Assembly: GCA_031553775.1 (NCBI GenBank)
Contig: JAVBLA010000018.1
Span: 43,158-107,157, forward strand
Reading direction: 5' to 3'
Length of the DNA stretch: 64,000 bases
DNA from: JAISFI01 sp031553775
GTDB taxonomy: Bacteria > Bacteroidota > Bacteroidia > Bacteroidales > Azobacteroidaceae
Below, one piece after another: positions 54,101 through 63,183 of this stretch. How positions within the stretch are numbered: the stretch's first letter is position 1; every line of letters begins with the position of its first letter. Under the pieces are notes generated by a model. That model was not told the origin of the DNA. It made no database searches and was given only the letters and a program-made list of their open reading frames with translations. The position numbers and the translations under genes are program-made.

Positions 54101-54946
54101 AAATTCCTCCTCCCCATAATCCCCATCATCCTCCTTCTCGTCTCCTGCCACTCAAATAGCGACACAGGCAACACCGGGATAATTGCCAGGGTAGGAGAAC
54201 ATATCCTAACAAAAGAAGATTTAGCCTCTGCCCTACCCCCGGAATTGAATAGTGAAGACAGTTTGATTATTACTGAAAATTATATAGAAAACTGGATCAA
54301 GGAAAACCTGATGTACGATTTAGCCAAAAGTAATATCAACAACATGGATGAAATTAACCAGTTGGTAGACAATTACAAAAAATCACTCATTACTTATCAA
54401 TATAAAGAGCAATTGATCAATGAAAAAATGACGGTTCAGACTTCCGATGCGGAAATGGAAAAATACTATAAAGAAAATGCAGATAAGTTTTCACTGGAAA
54501 CCATTCTGATTAAAGGACTTTTTATCAAGGTACCAGTCGATGCTCCTCAAATTAACAAAATTAAAGAGTGGTATAAATCCCCATCTATCAAGGATATAGA
54601 AAATATTGAAAAATATAGCCTTCAAAATGCCGTAAATTATGATTACTTTTACGACCGCTGGGTAAAAATAGACGATGTTATGCGCCTGTTTCCGGCTCCC
54701 TGGGTAAATCCGGATGCTTTGCTCCGGCAACAGAAACAAGTAGAAGTACAGGATTCGGTTTTCTGCTACCTGCTGAATGTAAAACAGGCACTATTCCCGG
54801 GCGATACGGAACCATATGAATATGCGAAACCCAATGTCAGGGAAATGATCATTAACCAGAAAAGACTGGACTTTCTCAGGGATTTCGAAAATGACTTGTA
54901 TCGGACGGCGGTGGATAAGAGGATGATCAAGAGAATTAATAATTGA
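54098..54946 (+). CDS. Lipoprotein of the SurA-like chaperone group, no parvulin domain seen
   Basis: 282 residues from the ATG at 54098. The N-terminus MKFLLPIIPIILLLVSCHS has a lipobox (LLVSC) for lipoprotein processing, so the longer frame from 54041 is rejected. Residues 30-150 resemble the N-terminal helical part of SurA/PpiC proteins (EDLASALPPELN, YIENWIKENLMYDLAKSN). The parvulin signature GGELGW is absent. It lies between two parvulin genes and is likely a chaperone partner. Enzymatic isomerase activity is doubtful. Confidence 0.75.
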   Translation: MKFLLPIIPIILLLVSCHSNSDTGNTGIIARVGEHILTKEDLASALPPELNSEDSLIITENYIENWIKENLMYDLAKSNINNMDEINQLVDNYKKSLITYQYKEQLINEKMTVQTSDAEMEKYYKENADKFSLETILIKGLFIKVPVDAPQINKIKEWYKSPSIKDIENIEKYSLQNAVNYDYFYDRWVKIDDVMRLFPAPWVNPDALLRQQKQVEVQDSVFCYLLNVKQALFPGDTEPYEYAKPNVREMIINQKRLDFLRDFENDLYRTAVDKRMIKRINN

Positions 54947-55090
54947 CGACAAACCGAATGCCATCAAGCTTACTTGCATGGCCGGGGTGCGAAGAAGATC
55001 AAGATCACGAAGTGGAATTATTAGGAGTTAAAAAATTAAATATATAGGGGAAGGATTGGGTATTGTTCTTCTGGAATTAATGTTGGATAG

Positions 55091-56464
55091 ATGAAAAAAT
55101 ATATTTATAACGGTTTATGGGTGTGTGCTTTGTGTTTAATTCCGGTTATTACACAGGCACAGGACAATGTGGTAGATGAAGTGGTTTGGGTGGTTGGAGA
55201 TGAAGCTATCCTGAAGTCGGATGTAGAAAATATGCGTTTGCAAATGCAATATGAAGGAGAACAGATGAGTGGAGATCCGTATTGTGTAATTCCGGAGCAA
55301 ATCGCTATCAAAAAACTGTTTTTGCATCAGGCCAAGTTAGACAGTATCGCTGTAAGTGATGCCCATGCGATTCAGGCAGCCGACCAGTGGATCAATTATG
55401 TAATGGGAAGGATCGGATCCAAAGAAAAAATGGAAGAATATTTCATCAATAAGCCTTTGGAAAAAATCAGGGAAGAACGAATTGAATTTGAAAAAGAACA
55501 GGCAACCATAGAACAGGTTCAGGAAAAATTAGTAGGTGAGGTAAAAATGACTCCGTCTGAAGTCCGGAAATATTATGCACAACTTCCCAAAGACAGTCTG
55601 CCGTTTATTCCTACCACAGTAGAAGTCCAGATTATCACTCTGGAACCTAAGATTCCCATAGAAGAAATAGATCAGATCAAAGCCAGATTACGCGATTTTT
55701 CCGAGAAAGTGAACTCCGGAGAAGCGAAGTTTTCTACGCTTGCGCGTCTGTATTCGGAAGACTCATCTGCTCCCCAGGGAGGTGAACTCGGATTTAAAGG
55801 AAAAGGAACATTTGTACCTGAATTTGCCGCCGTGGCTTTCAGTCTGACAGATCCGAACAAAGTATCGAAAGTAGTGGAAACAGAATATGGATACCATATC
55901 ATTCAATTGATAGAAAAAAGGGGCGATCGTGTTAATTGCAGGCATATACTTCTGAAACCGAAGGTATCGGAAAAAGAATTAAACGCAACCATTCATAAAT
56001 TAGACTCCATAGACAATGATATCAAGTCAGGAAAATTTACCTTCGAAGAAGCTGCTACTTACCTGTCGTATGACAAAGATACCCGGAACAATAAAGGATT
56101 GATGGTTAACTCCGACAGGTCCAGTGTGTATAACCGTACCAGTAAATTTGAAATGCAGGAACTTCCGGTGGAAGTGGGAAGAGTAGTCGAAACTATGAAA
56201 CCGGGAGAGATCTCCGCTCCGTTCGTCATGCTCAATTCCAAACAGAAAGAAGTAGTGGCAATCGTTAAGCTTAAAAGCAGGGTGGAACAACATAAAGCGA
56301 ATCTGTCCGACGACTACCAAATACTAAAATCGGTGGTGGAAAGCAGGAAAAAACAAGAAATAATCGATCAATGGATCGCTAAAAAGCAAAAAGATACCTA
56401 TATCCGGATCAACGACAACTGGAAAAACTGTGATTTCCAGTATAGTGGCTGGATCAAGGAGTAA
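55091..56464 (+). CDS. SurA-like periplasmic chaperone/peptidyl-prolyl isomerase
   Basis: 457 residues. The signal peptide is MKKYIYNGLWVCALCLIPVITQAQ. The N-terminal SurA-like domain runs DEVVWVVGDEAILKSDVEN. The first parvulin domain (about 170-280) has LARLYSEDSSAPQGGELGFKG and TEYGYHIIQL. A second, diverged one follows (NCRHILLKPKV onward, about 283-395). It is probably the main escort of outer-membrane proteins. Its stop is 3 bases before the OstA-like gene, so the two are co-transcribed. Confidence 0.9.
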   Translation: MKKYIYNGLWVCALCLIPVITQAQDNVVDEVVWVVGDEAILKSDVENMRLQMQYEGEQMSGDPYCVIPEQIAIKKLFLHQAKLDSIAVSDAHAIQAADQWINYVMGRIGSKEKMEEYFINKPLEKIREERIEFEKEQATIEQVQEKLVGEVKMTPSEVRKYYAQLPKDSLPFIPTTVEVQIITLEPKIPIEEIDQIKARLRDFSEKVNSGEAKFSTLARLYSEDSSAPQGGELGFKGKGTFVPEFAAVAFSLTDPNKVSKVVETEYGYHIIQLIEKRGDRVNCRHILLKPKVSEKELNATIHKLDSIDNDIKSGKFTFEEAATYLSYDKDTRNNKGLMVNSDRSSVYNRTSKFEMQELPVEVGRVVETMKPGEISAPFVMLNSKQKEVVAIVKLKSRVEQHKANLSDDYQILKSVVESRKKQEIIDQWIAKKQKDTYIRINDNWKNCDFQYSGWIKE

Positions 56465-56467
56465 ATA

Positions 56468-58177
56468 ATGAGAACTCCCGGAAAGAATAAAACAAAACAT
56501 CGCAAACAGCAAATATCTTTTACAGGCATTTGCTGTTGCCTGTTTGTATGCGCCTGTATTGCAGGGGCTGTTAACCTCCAACCCCAACAAACAGTCCTCG
56601 AAAGAGAATGGAATAAAACCTGGATTGCAGGAACTGTCAACCAAAAACCTCAACCTATCCAACCGGGAAAACCTAAACAGAAAGTTTCTCAGATCCAAAT
56701 GCTTTATGCCGATTCCCTGAGCTTTTCCAAATTGTTCAATGCCGATATACACAGGGCTCGCGGAAATGTGGTTTTTCGTCACGACAGTACCTATATGTAT
56801 TGTGATAGTGCTTACCTGTACTCGGAAGCCAACTCTCTCGAAGCTTTTTCCAATGTAAGAATTGAACAGGGTGACAGTCTCTACATGTATGGCGATTACC
56901 TGATATACCAGGGGAATATCCAATTGGCCAAAATGCGGAACAATGTCCGCATGGAGCACCGGGATGCAACCTTATTCACCGATAGCTTCAATTACGACCG
57001 GGGAAAAAATATCGCCTATTATTTTGATGGAGGAATGCTGGTTGACTCGACCAACGAACTGACTTCTATCTACGGACAATACCTGCCCGCTACCAAAGAA
57101 GCCACTTTCCGGAAAGATGTCAAATTGGTTAACGACCGGATCGTACTGACATCAGACACCCTGAAATACTGGACAGACACAAAAGTAGCAATCATTCTGG
57201 GACCATCGGTCATCGAATCTGACAGCTTTACCATATATACCAACTCAGGCTGGTATAATACACAAACCGACGACTCCAAGTTATATGAACGATCTACAGT
57301 GGTCAGCAAAGATAGGCATAAAACCCTGACTGCCGATACGTTGTTTTTCAATCAGCAAACCGGATTTGGAGAAGCGTTCAGCAATATGTATCTCAACGAC
57401 AGTGTCAAAAAAATCATTCTGACAGGTGATTACGGATGGTATAACGACCTGAAAGGTCTGGCCATGGCTACCGACTCTGCGCAATGTATCGAATATTCGA
57501 AAGGCGACAGCTTATTTTTGCATGCGGATACTTTGAAAATGTTCACCGTAGGAAACGACGAGAGGGAAATGAAAGCCTATTATGGTGTCCGGTTTTACAG
57601 GTCTGACCTGCAGGGAGTTTGCGACTCCATGCAATTCAATACCAGCGATTCCGTACTCTACCTGTTTACCGATCCGGTGTTATGGAACTCAGGATATCAA
57701 CTTTCGGGAGATACTATCCATATTTTCTTCAATGATAGTACGGTAGATCATGCGCATGTTTTTAATTATTCTTTTTCCATTGAAAAAGTAGACTCTTCCT
57801 ATTTTAACCAGCTCAAAGGCAACGACCTGAAGGCTTTCTTTGAAAAGGGTGAGTTACGGCAGATTTTTGTGAGCGGTAATGCGGAAACCATCTTCTACCC
57901 CATGGAACAAGATAGTTCTTTCATTGGAATGAACCGTACACTAAGCGGTTTCTTCAGAATTTATATGAAAGAAAGACAATTGGAAAAAATGATTATCTGG
58001 CCGGAACCCAAAGCATCCCTTACTCCTTTGCCGGATCTGACGGCAGAAACTCAGTATCTGAAAGGGTTCATGCTTCTGGATTATCTCCGGCCCACAAACC
58101 GGTATGATATATTCCTGAAAATCAAACGTAAAAAAGAACAGGAACCTCCGAGAAGAAGTAATAAATTCGTATATTGA
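56468..58177 (+). CDS. OstA/LptA-like outer-membrane LPS-transport protein
   Basis: 569 residues. A hydrophobic N-terminal segment (about 18-36) is followed by a long series of beta-strand repeats of the OstA/LptA type: YADSLSFSKLFNADIHRARGN, FRHDSTYMYCDSAYLYSE, ANSLEAFSNVRIEQGDSLYMYG, with the D-S-x-x-Y pattern recurring. Proteins of this sort form the periplasmic bridge or accessory for LPS transport in Bacteroidota. It directly follows the SurA-like gene, which fits envelope assembly. The N-terminal 40 residues are unusually basic and Cys-rich, so the exact start is less sure. Confidence 0.82.
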   Translation: MRTPGKNKTKHRKQQISFTGICCCLFVCACIAGAVNLQPQQTVLEREWNKTWIAGTVNQKPQPIQPGKPKQKVSQIQMLYADSLSFSKLFNADIHRARGNVVFRHDSTYMYCDSAYLYSEANSLEAFSNVRIEQGDSLYMYGDYLIYQGNIQLAKMRNNVRMEHRDATLFTDSFNYDRGKNIAYYFDGGMLVDSTNELTSIYGQYLPATKEATFRKDVKLVNDRIVLTSDTLKYWTDTKVAIILGPSVIESDSFTIYTNSGWYNTQTDDSKLYERSTVVSKDRHKTLTADTLFFNQQTGFGEAFSNMYLNDSVKKIILTGDYGWYNDLKGLAMATDSAQCIEYSKGDSLFLHADTLKMFTVGNDEREMKAYYGVRFYRSDLQGVCDSMQFNTSDSVLYLFTDPVLWNSGYQLSGDTIHIFFNDSTVDHAHVFNYSFSIEKVDSSYFNQLKGNDLKAFFEKGELRQIFVSGNAETIFYPMEQDSSFIGMNRTLSGFFRIYMKERQLEKMIIWPEPKASLTPLPDLTAETQYLKGFMLLDYLRPTNRYDIFLKIKRKKEQEPPRRSNKFVY

Positions 58178-58221
58178 CAGGATATTGTTTGCTGTCGGGA
58201 TGAAAATTACCAACAACGGGT

Positions 58222-58458
58222 ATGGGCATATTTTTCTTTTATCAAAATCGCAAACCGCGTCCTTTCGAACATAAACCCATTTATTGGGACCCCAAAAAAG
58301 AAAAGCGGGAAAAGGCGGGAAAAAACCGGAAATATTCCGGGACAATCGATTTGTATAAAAATACTCGTTCGGCTAAGAATAAACGCAGCCGGAACTTGTT
58401 AGGATTCATCCTATTACTGCTGATTGTACTGATACTTTTGTTTTATTTACTTGACTGA
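58222..58458 (+). CDS. Small basic protein with a C-terminal membrane helix
   Basis: 78 residues. The first 55 are very basic with an aromatic start (GIFFFYQNRKPRPFEHKPIYWDPKKE), and the last 20 form a single membrane segment (LLGFILLLLIVLILLFYLLD). It lies 44 bases after the OstA-like gene and 12 bases before mutL, on the same strand. The tail-anchored topology is clear; the family is not recognised and no function is assigned. Confidence 0.7.
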   Translation: MGIFFFYQNRKPRPFEHKPIYWDPKKEKREKAGKNRKYSGTIDLYKNTRSAKNKRSRNLLGFILLLLIVLILLFYLLD

Positions 58459-58470
58459 TAATTTTCTGAT

Positions 58471-60297
58471 ATGAGCGATATCATTCACTTGTTGCCCGAT
58501 TCAATAGCCAACCAGATTGCTGCCGGGGAAGTCATCCAGCGACCCTCCTCCGTAGTCAAAGAACTCATGGAAAATGCAGTGGATGCGGGTGCTACTGATA
58601 TCAAAGTGGTCATCAAAGATGCCGGAAGAACATTGATCCAGGTGGTCGACAACGGGAAAGGGATGTCGGAAACCGATGCGCGCATGGCTTTCGAACGGCA
58701 TGCCACCTCGAAAATCAGGAAAGCCGACGACCTGTTCGAACTGCGCACAATGGGTTTCAGGGGAGAGGCACTTGCTTCTATTGCTGCTGTGGCGCAGGTT
58801 GAACTGAAAACAAAACAAAAAGACAGTATCACCGGTACACAAATCAGTATTTCTGCATCTAAATTCGAAAAACAAGAAGATATAGCCACTGCCGATGGTA
58901 GTATTTTTTCCATTAAAAATCTTTTCTTTAATGTGCCGGCCCGGCGAAAGTTCCTGAAATCGAACGAAACGGAATTCCGGAATATTCTTTCCGAATTTGA
59001 ACACATTGTCCTGGTAAATCCGGAAATATCTTTCCATTTATATCATAACGATACGGAAGTATTCAACCTACCTCCCGCTCCCGTGAGACAACGGATTGTG
59101 AATACATTGGGAAAAAGCTTGAACCAACAATTGTTGCCGGTACACCTTGAAACGTCATTGATCAGGCTATCGGGTTTTGTGGGAACTCCGGCATCTGCCA
59201 GAAAACGAGGTGCACTGCAATATTTTTTTGTCAACGGCCGCTATATGCGCCATCCGTATTTCCATAAGGCAATCATGCTGGCCTTCGAGCCTTTTATCCC
59301 TGCAGGAGAATCTCCCAATTATTTTATTTATTTCGAGATCGACCCGACGAGTATAGACGTTAATATTCATCCCACCAAAACAGAGATCAAATTTGAGCAT
59401 GAACAGGCAATTTTCCCGATCATTACGGCAGCAGTGAAAGAAACCATCGGGAAATCGGCTGCAGCGCCCACTATCGAATTCGACCAGGAAGGCGCTATCG
59501 ACATTCCTGTTTACCAAGAACACAGGGCAATAACTTCTCCTCCCAAAATTGAACTCAGGGCTGACTACAATCCGTTTAAGCAATCGGCAGGCAATTGCAA
59601 ACCCAATAGGGATTGGGAAGCTTTATTTGAAAGAAACGAACCGAAAATAGCCGAAATCTTCCCTCCGGAAAAAGAAGTACAGGAAAATATTCTTCCGATG
59701 GATAAACAACCTGCATCCGGATTGTTCGAAGCCGATTATACCCATCATTATGCTTATAAAGGAAAGTATATCCTGACTGCCTTGAAATCGGGATTGGCGC
59801 TGATCGACCAACGCCGGGCGCATATCCGCATCCTGTTCGATCGTTACATCAGGCAAATCCGGGAAAAACAGGGAGCATCCCAAGGATTGCTATTCCCGGA
59901 AATGATTTCCTTTACGCCCCAGGAGGCATCACTTCTCCCCTACCTGCTTGAAGAACTGGCATGGATAGGGTTCGACCTGTCCGATCTGGGAGGAAACACT
60001 TATTCCATCAATGGAGTGCCGGCCGGATTAGAGAATATGGATATGATAGAATGTCTCAAAAATATGATCGGTAAAGCCATGGAAACAGGTTGTGAAGTCA
60101 GCGAAGATATTTCCGAAGCCATGGCACTCTCTTTATCCAGGCAGGCTGCCATTCCTTATGGAAAAATACTGAATCCGGAAGAAACAGATCATATGATTGC
60201 CACACTATTTTCGTCGCCTTCACCCAATTATACTCCCGATGGGAAAATCATCATTTCCATGTTGAGTGATGAAGAATTGGAGAAGCGGTTTAAATAA
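58471..60297 (+). CDS. mutL: DNA mismatch repair protein MutL
   Basis: 608 residues. The GHKL ATPase motifs are E34NAVDA39, DNGKGM (about 59-64) and GFRGEALASIAAV (about 93-105), followed by the transducer domain with NIHPTKTEIKF. In the C-terminal dimerisation domain the place of the endonuclease motif DQHA-x2-E-x4-E reads DQRRAHIRILFDRY (59806-59847): the His and both Glu are missing, so this MutL should not nick DNA through that site. It couples MutS recognition to downstream repair. Confidence 0.95.
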   Translation: MSDIIHLLPDSIANQIAAGEVIQRPSSVVKELMENAVDAGATDIKVVIKDAGRTLIQVVDNGKGMSETDARMAFERHATSKIRKADDLFELRTMGFRGEALASIAAVAQVELKTKQKDSITGTQISISASKFEKQEDIATADGSIFSIKNLFFNVPARRKFLKSNETEFRNILSEFEHIVLVNPEISFHLYHNDTEVFNLPPAPVRQRIVNTLGKSLNQQLLPVHLETSLIRLSGFVGTPASARKRGALQYFFVNGRYMRHPYFHKAIMLAFEPFIPAGESPNYFIYFEIDPTSIDVNIHPTKTEIKFEHEQAIFPIITAAVKETIGKSAAAPTIEFDQEGAIDIPVYQEHRAITSPPKIELRADYNPFKQSAGNCKPNRDWEALFERNEPKIAEIFPPEKEVQENILPMDKQPASGLFEADYTHHYAYKGKYILTALKSGLALIDQRRAHIRILFDRYIRQIREKQGASQGLLFPEMISFTPQEASLLPYLLEELAWIGFDLSDLGGNTYSINGVPAGLENMDMIECLKNMIGKAMETGCEVSEDISEAMALSLSRQAAIPYGKILNPEETDHMIATLFSSPSPNYTPDGKIIISMLSDEELEKRFK

Positions 60298-60318
60298 GTA
60301 AAAAATGAAAAACGAGAA

Positions 60319-61059
60319 GTGAAAAATTGGGGTTATGTTTTAGTGTGTATTTTTCTCTTGGTATTTTCCTCCTGCTTATATCAAAGCAATAATAATAGCC
60401 GGGGGAAGCATATCTCTCCTTTTGAAAAGGTTTATCTGACGGTTCCGAAAACAGAAACGGAAAAGATGCTGGAATCTATGCAACTGGTAGATGTTCAAAG
60501 TTTGGACAGTACTCTCCTGGTCGACCTGAAATATGCAGGCACAGATAATTTCACAAAAAAACAATTATACAAAAATCTGAAACGGGCCTATTTGCAACCC
60601 GATGCTGCCCGGATGCTGGTAAAGGCAAATCAATACCTGCACAGTATTCGTCCGGGAATGAGATTATTAGTCTACGATGCCGTCCGTCCCTTATGTATTC
60701 AACGTGAAATGTACGAATCCGTCAGAAATACCTCCCTCCATATGTATGTGGCCAATCCTGAAAAAACAGGTTTACATAATTATGGTGCTGCTGTAGACCT
60801 GACCATAGTCGACAGTCTTGGCCGGACGCTAGATATGGGTACTCCCTTCGACTTCTTCGGGAAAGCTGCCGGAATTAATAATGAAAATGAATTAGTCAAA
60901 CAGGGAATATTATCGGAAATGCAGATACGCAACCGGAAAATCCTACGCCAGGCAATGATACAAGCCGGGTTCCAGACCATACGGGGCGAATGGTGGCACT
61001 TTAATGTTTGCCCGTTGTATGAGGCACAGAAAAGATACCGGTTGATCGAGTGTTTTTGA
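60319..61059 (+). CDS. VanX-type D-Ala-D-Ala dipeptidase (M15D), lipoprotein
   Basis: 246 residues from a GTG at 60319. The N-terminus YVLVCIFLLVFSSC has a lipobox. The peptidase domain has LVDLKYAGTDNF, LVYDAVRPLCIQREM, the zinc motif GLHNYGAAVDLTI (His and Asp), and GEWWHFN (catalytic Glu and zinc His). These enzymes cleave D-Ala-D-Ala dipeptide. In non-resistant bacteria they recycle or scavenge peptidoglycan fragments. No vanH or vanA genes accompany it, so a resistance role is not suggested. Confidence 0.87.
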   Translation: MKNWGYVLVCIFLLVFSSCLYQSNNNSRGKHISPFEKVYLTVPKTETEKMLESMQLVDVQSLDSTLLVDLKYAGTDNFTKKQLYKNLKRAYLQPDAARMLVKANQYLHSIRPGMRLLVYDAVRPLCIQREMYESVRNTSLHMYVANPEKTGLHNYGAAVDLTIVDSLGRTLDMGTPFDFFGKAAGINNENELVKQGILSEMQIRNRKILRQAMIQAGFQTIRGEWWHFNVCPLYEAQKRYRLIECF

Positions 61060-61122
61060 TTTTTTATCCGAATTTGTTAGCTTCATCCATCGATTATTTC
61101 TTTAATATATATCTTCAAATAC

Positions 61123-61153
61123 TTGACTTTTACTAAATAATACATTATATTTG
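61123..61153 (+). promoter_or_regulatory. Promoter of the secreted protein gene at 61191
   Basis: TTG at 61123-61125, 20 bases, then TATATTTG at 61146-61153. The ATG is 37 bases beyond the -7 box. Confidence 0.7.
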
Positions 61154-61190
61154 TAAAATTGTAAAATCAAACAAATTACCACCATCACCT

Positions 61191-62243
61191 ATGAAATCAA
61201 AATTACTTCTCTTAGTTATGGTAACCATGATGTATATAATAACATCACCGGCGCAATCGGTCTTCCCCCAATCGGGAGCCATCTGGAATATCAGGTCCAG
61301 TTATAGCGATGATAATGGAATACATGGCTTGATTGGCGATACAGTCATAGAGGATCAAAGTTATCAGAAATTATATTTATTGAATGATGAAAATCTGATT
61401 TTAGATGCACAAGACCAGTACCTGGGCGCTTTTTTGCAAAAAGATAAAAAGGTCTGGTTCAGACCTCATATTCCGGATTATTACAGAGTTCCACCGCAAC
61501 ACGCACCTTCCGGGTGTGCTCCTTTAAGAACATGGTTCAGTTCTGAATATTTGTTACCTGAACAGGATTTCCTGTTGTTCGATTTTTCAAAAAACACAGG
61601 AGATACTGTCTATCATGGCAAATATGCTGTCGATTTTGAATATTTTTATCCTCGGTTTATAAAACCTCTATTTGAAGAAGAAGACAAGGTGGAATTGATA
61701 TCAATTATCGATAATGTATCCATCAACAATGGAGCAAAAACACTTCATGTGACAACCGGGCACTATTCATTCAAACACAAAGGATGGGTATCTTATGGAG
61801 GCTTTGGCCCTACACAATGGATAGAAGGAATAGGAGGAAACTACGGACTTTTTTATTCGGAATTTCCCGTTCCTTCGTGTGCAGGTGGTCCGGAAGAACG
61901 AAAACTCGGATGTTTCAAGTCCGATAATGAAGTTAAGTATTTAGACAACATATGCTTCTCCTGTTTCGATTGTTATTTTAGCAATAGTTCGATAAACAAG
62001 AGTTTATATGAAGATTTATCAGTATTCATCAATCCGAAAGATCACTTTCTGGAGATCAGAGTGAATCAATCGTATGCACCCTGCCATATAGAATTGATTA
62101 ATTCCGGCGGACAAGTTATCCTCACGCAAGTAATCTACGAAGAGAATACATCAATTCCTCTCGACAAACTGCCGAAAGGAATCTATGTTTATCAAATCGG
62201 GAATAATGAAATAACATTCCGGTCAGGTAAGATCATTATATAA
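61191..62243 (+). CDS. Secreted protein of unknown function with T9SS tail
   Basis: 350 residues. The signal peptide is MKSKLLLLVMVTMMYIITSPAQ. The body (about 25-270) has no domain I recognise; it carries blocks such as GAIWNIRSSYSDD, IGDTVIEDQSYQKLYLL, GFGPTQWIEGIGG and a Cys cluster NICFSCFDCYF. The last 75 residues are a T9SS type A sorting domain (LEIRVNQ, IELINSGGQVILTQ, LPKGIYVYQIG). It should be delivered to the surface by T9SS. It has its own promoter and ends 13 bases from the convergent kinase gene. Confidence 0.8.
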   Translation: MKSKLLLLVMVTMMYIITSPAQSVFPQSGAIWNIRSSYSDDNGIHGLIGDTVIEDQSYQKLYLLNDENLILDAQDQYLGAFLQKDKKVWFRPHIPDYYRVPPQHAPSGCAPLRTWFSSEYLLPEQDFLLFDFSKNTGDTVYHGKYAVDFEYFYPRFIKPLFEEEDKVELISIIDNVSINNGAKTLHVTTGHYSFKHKGWVSYGGFGPTQWIEGIGGNYGLFYSEFPVPSCAGGPEERKLGCFKSDNEVKYLDNICFSCFDCYFSNSSINKSLYEDLSVFINPKDHFLEIRVNQSYAPCHIELINSGGQVILTQVIYEENTSIPLDKLPKGIYVYQIGNNEITFRSGKIII

Positions 62244-62256
62244 AAATCAGAATTCC

Positions 62257-63099
62257 TTACAGTAATTTCAGGTCTGCCAAGAACTCCGGAAAACCCTGTT
62301 CAAAATTAACTCCGAAACGCACATCGGTTTTTTCTTCCGCCGTGCGACGAATACTTCCGGTTGTAAAACGAACCGCAGCTACAGCCGATTCATGCAGGCT
62401 GAAGCCATTCAGGAAAGCCGACAGGAAAGCACTTCCGAAAACATCGCCTGTTCCGTGGTAATATCCCGGAATACGGGGAGAAAAAGTGTAAGAGATTTCG
62501 CCGGTTTGCTTATCGTATGTGGCAGCACCCAATTCTTTTTCGTCAAAACAGACACCGGTCAGTATTATTTTTTCCGGACCGATTTCAGCCAGCTGATACA
62601 ACAGGTTTTCAATATATTCTTTAGTATAAGGGCCTTCCCGGTAAGGAATACCCGTCAGCAGGGATGCTTCTGTGATATTGGGTATGATGATGTCGGCATG
62701 GCTACATAATGTTCGCATCCCCCATGCAAAATCCGGAGAAAATATCTTGTATAATTCGCCGTTATCAGCCATCACCGGATCAACCAGTACCCAATTGTCT
62801 GCAACCTTAAAATCACGGATAAATTCACCGATAATATCCAATTGTTCAAAAGAGCCTAAGAATCCCGTATATATCGCATCAAATCGCAGGTTCAGCGATT
62901 TCCAGTGGTGGGCAAAAGGGCGCAGGTCTTCCGTCAGATCCCGGTAAGTATATCCTTCCAGTCCCCCGGTATGAGTGGACAATACAGCCGTAGGCATGGC
63001 GCAAGCCTCAATACCCGCAGCCGAAAGAATCGGCAATGCTACTGTGAGCGAACATTTACCGAATCCCGATATATCATGTATGGCAGCTACTCTTTTCAT
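62257..63099 (-). CDS. Pyridoxal/pyridoxamine kinase (PdxY-like)
   Basis: 280 residues, ribokinase-like fold. The start reads AAIHDISGFGKCSLTVALPIL and the substrate region YTGFLGS. The C-terminal ATP/anion-hole motif is HGTGDVFGSAFLSAFLNG with the catalytic Asp. It phosphorylates pyridoxal or pyridoxamine in B6 salvage. It is divergent from the DUF3256 gene and convergent with the secreted-protein gene. Confidence 0.88.
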   Translation of the reverse strand: MKRVAAIHDISGFGKCSLTVALPILSAAGIEACAMPTAVLSTHTGGLEGYTYRDLTEDLRPFAHHWKSLNLRFDAIYTGFLGSFEQLDIIGEFIRDFKVADNWVLVDPVMADNGELYKIFSPDFAWGMRTLCSHADIIIPNITEASLLTGIPYREGPYTKEYIENLLYQLAEIGPEKIILTGVCFDEKELGAATYDKQTGEISYTFSPRIPGYYHGTGDVFGSAFLSAFLNGFSLHESAVAAVRFTTGSIRRTAEEKTDVRFGVNFEQGFPEFLADLKLL

Positions 63100-63131
63100 G
63101 TTATTCCTAACAATATAAAAGACCGGATTGT

Positions 63132-63162
63132 TTTGAATTTCCGTTCCTTTCTTTTACCTTTG
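63132..63162 (+). promoter_or_regulatory. Promoter of the DUF3256 gene
   Basis: TTTG at 63132-63135, 19 bases, then TACCTTTG at 63155-63162. An in-frame ATG at 63163 directly abuts the -7 box and cannot be in the transcript, so this promoter decides for the ATG at 63184. Confidence 0.78.
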
Positions 63163-63183
63163 ATGCCTGATTTCTTTATTTAT

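Noticed and set aside
56324..56959. 211-codon minus-strand frame
   Set aside because: Antisense to the SurA-like and OstA-like genes; composition is that of a shadow.
60319..61059. VanX-like gene as glycopeptide resistance
   Set aside because: No vanH, vanA or vanRS genes are present; lone VanX-type lipoproteins are common in Bacteroidota.
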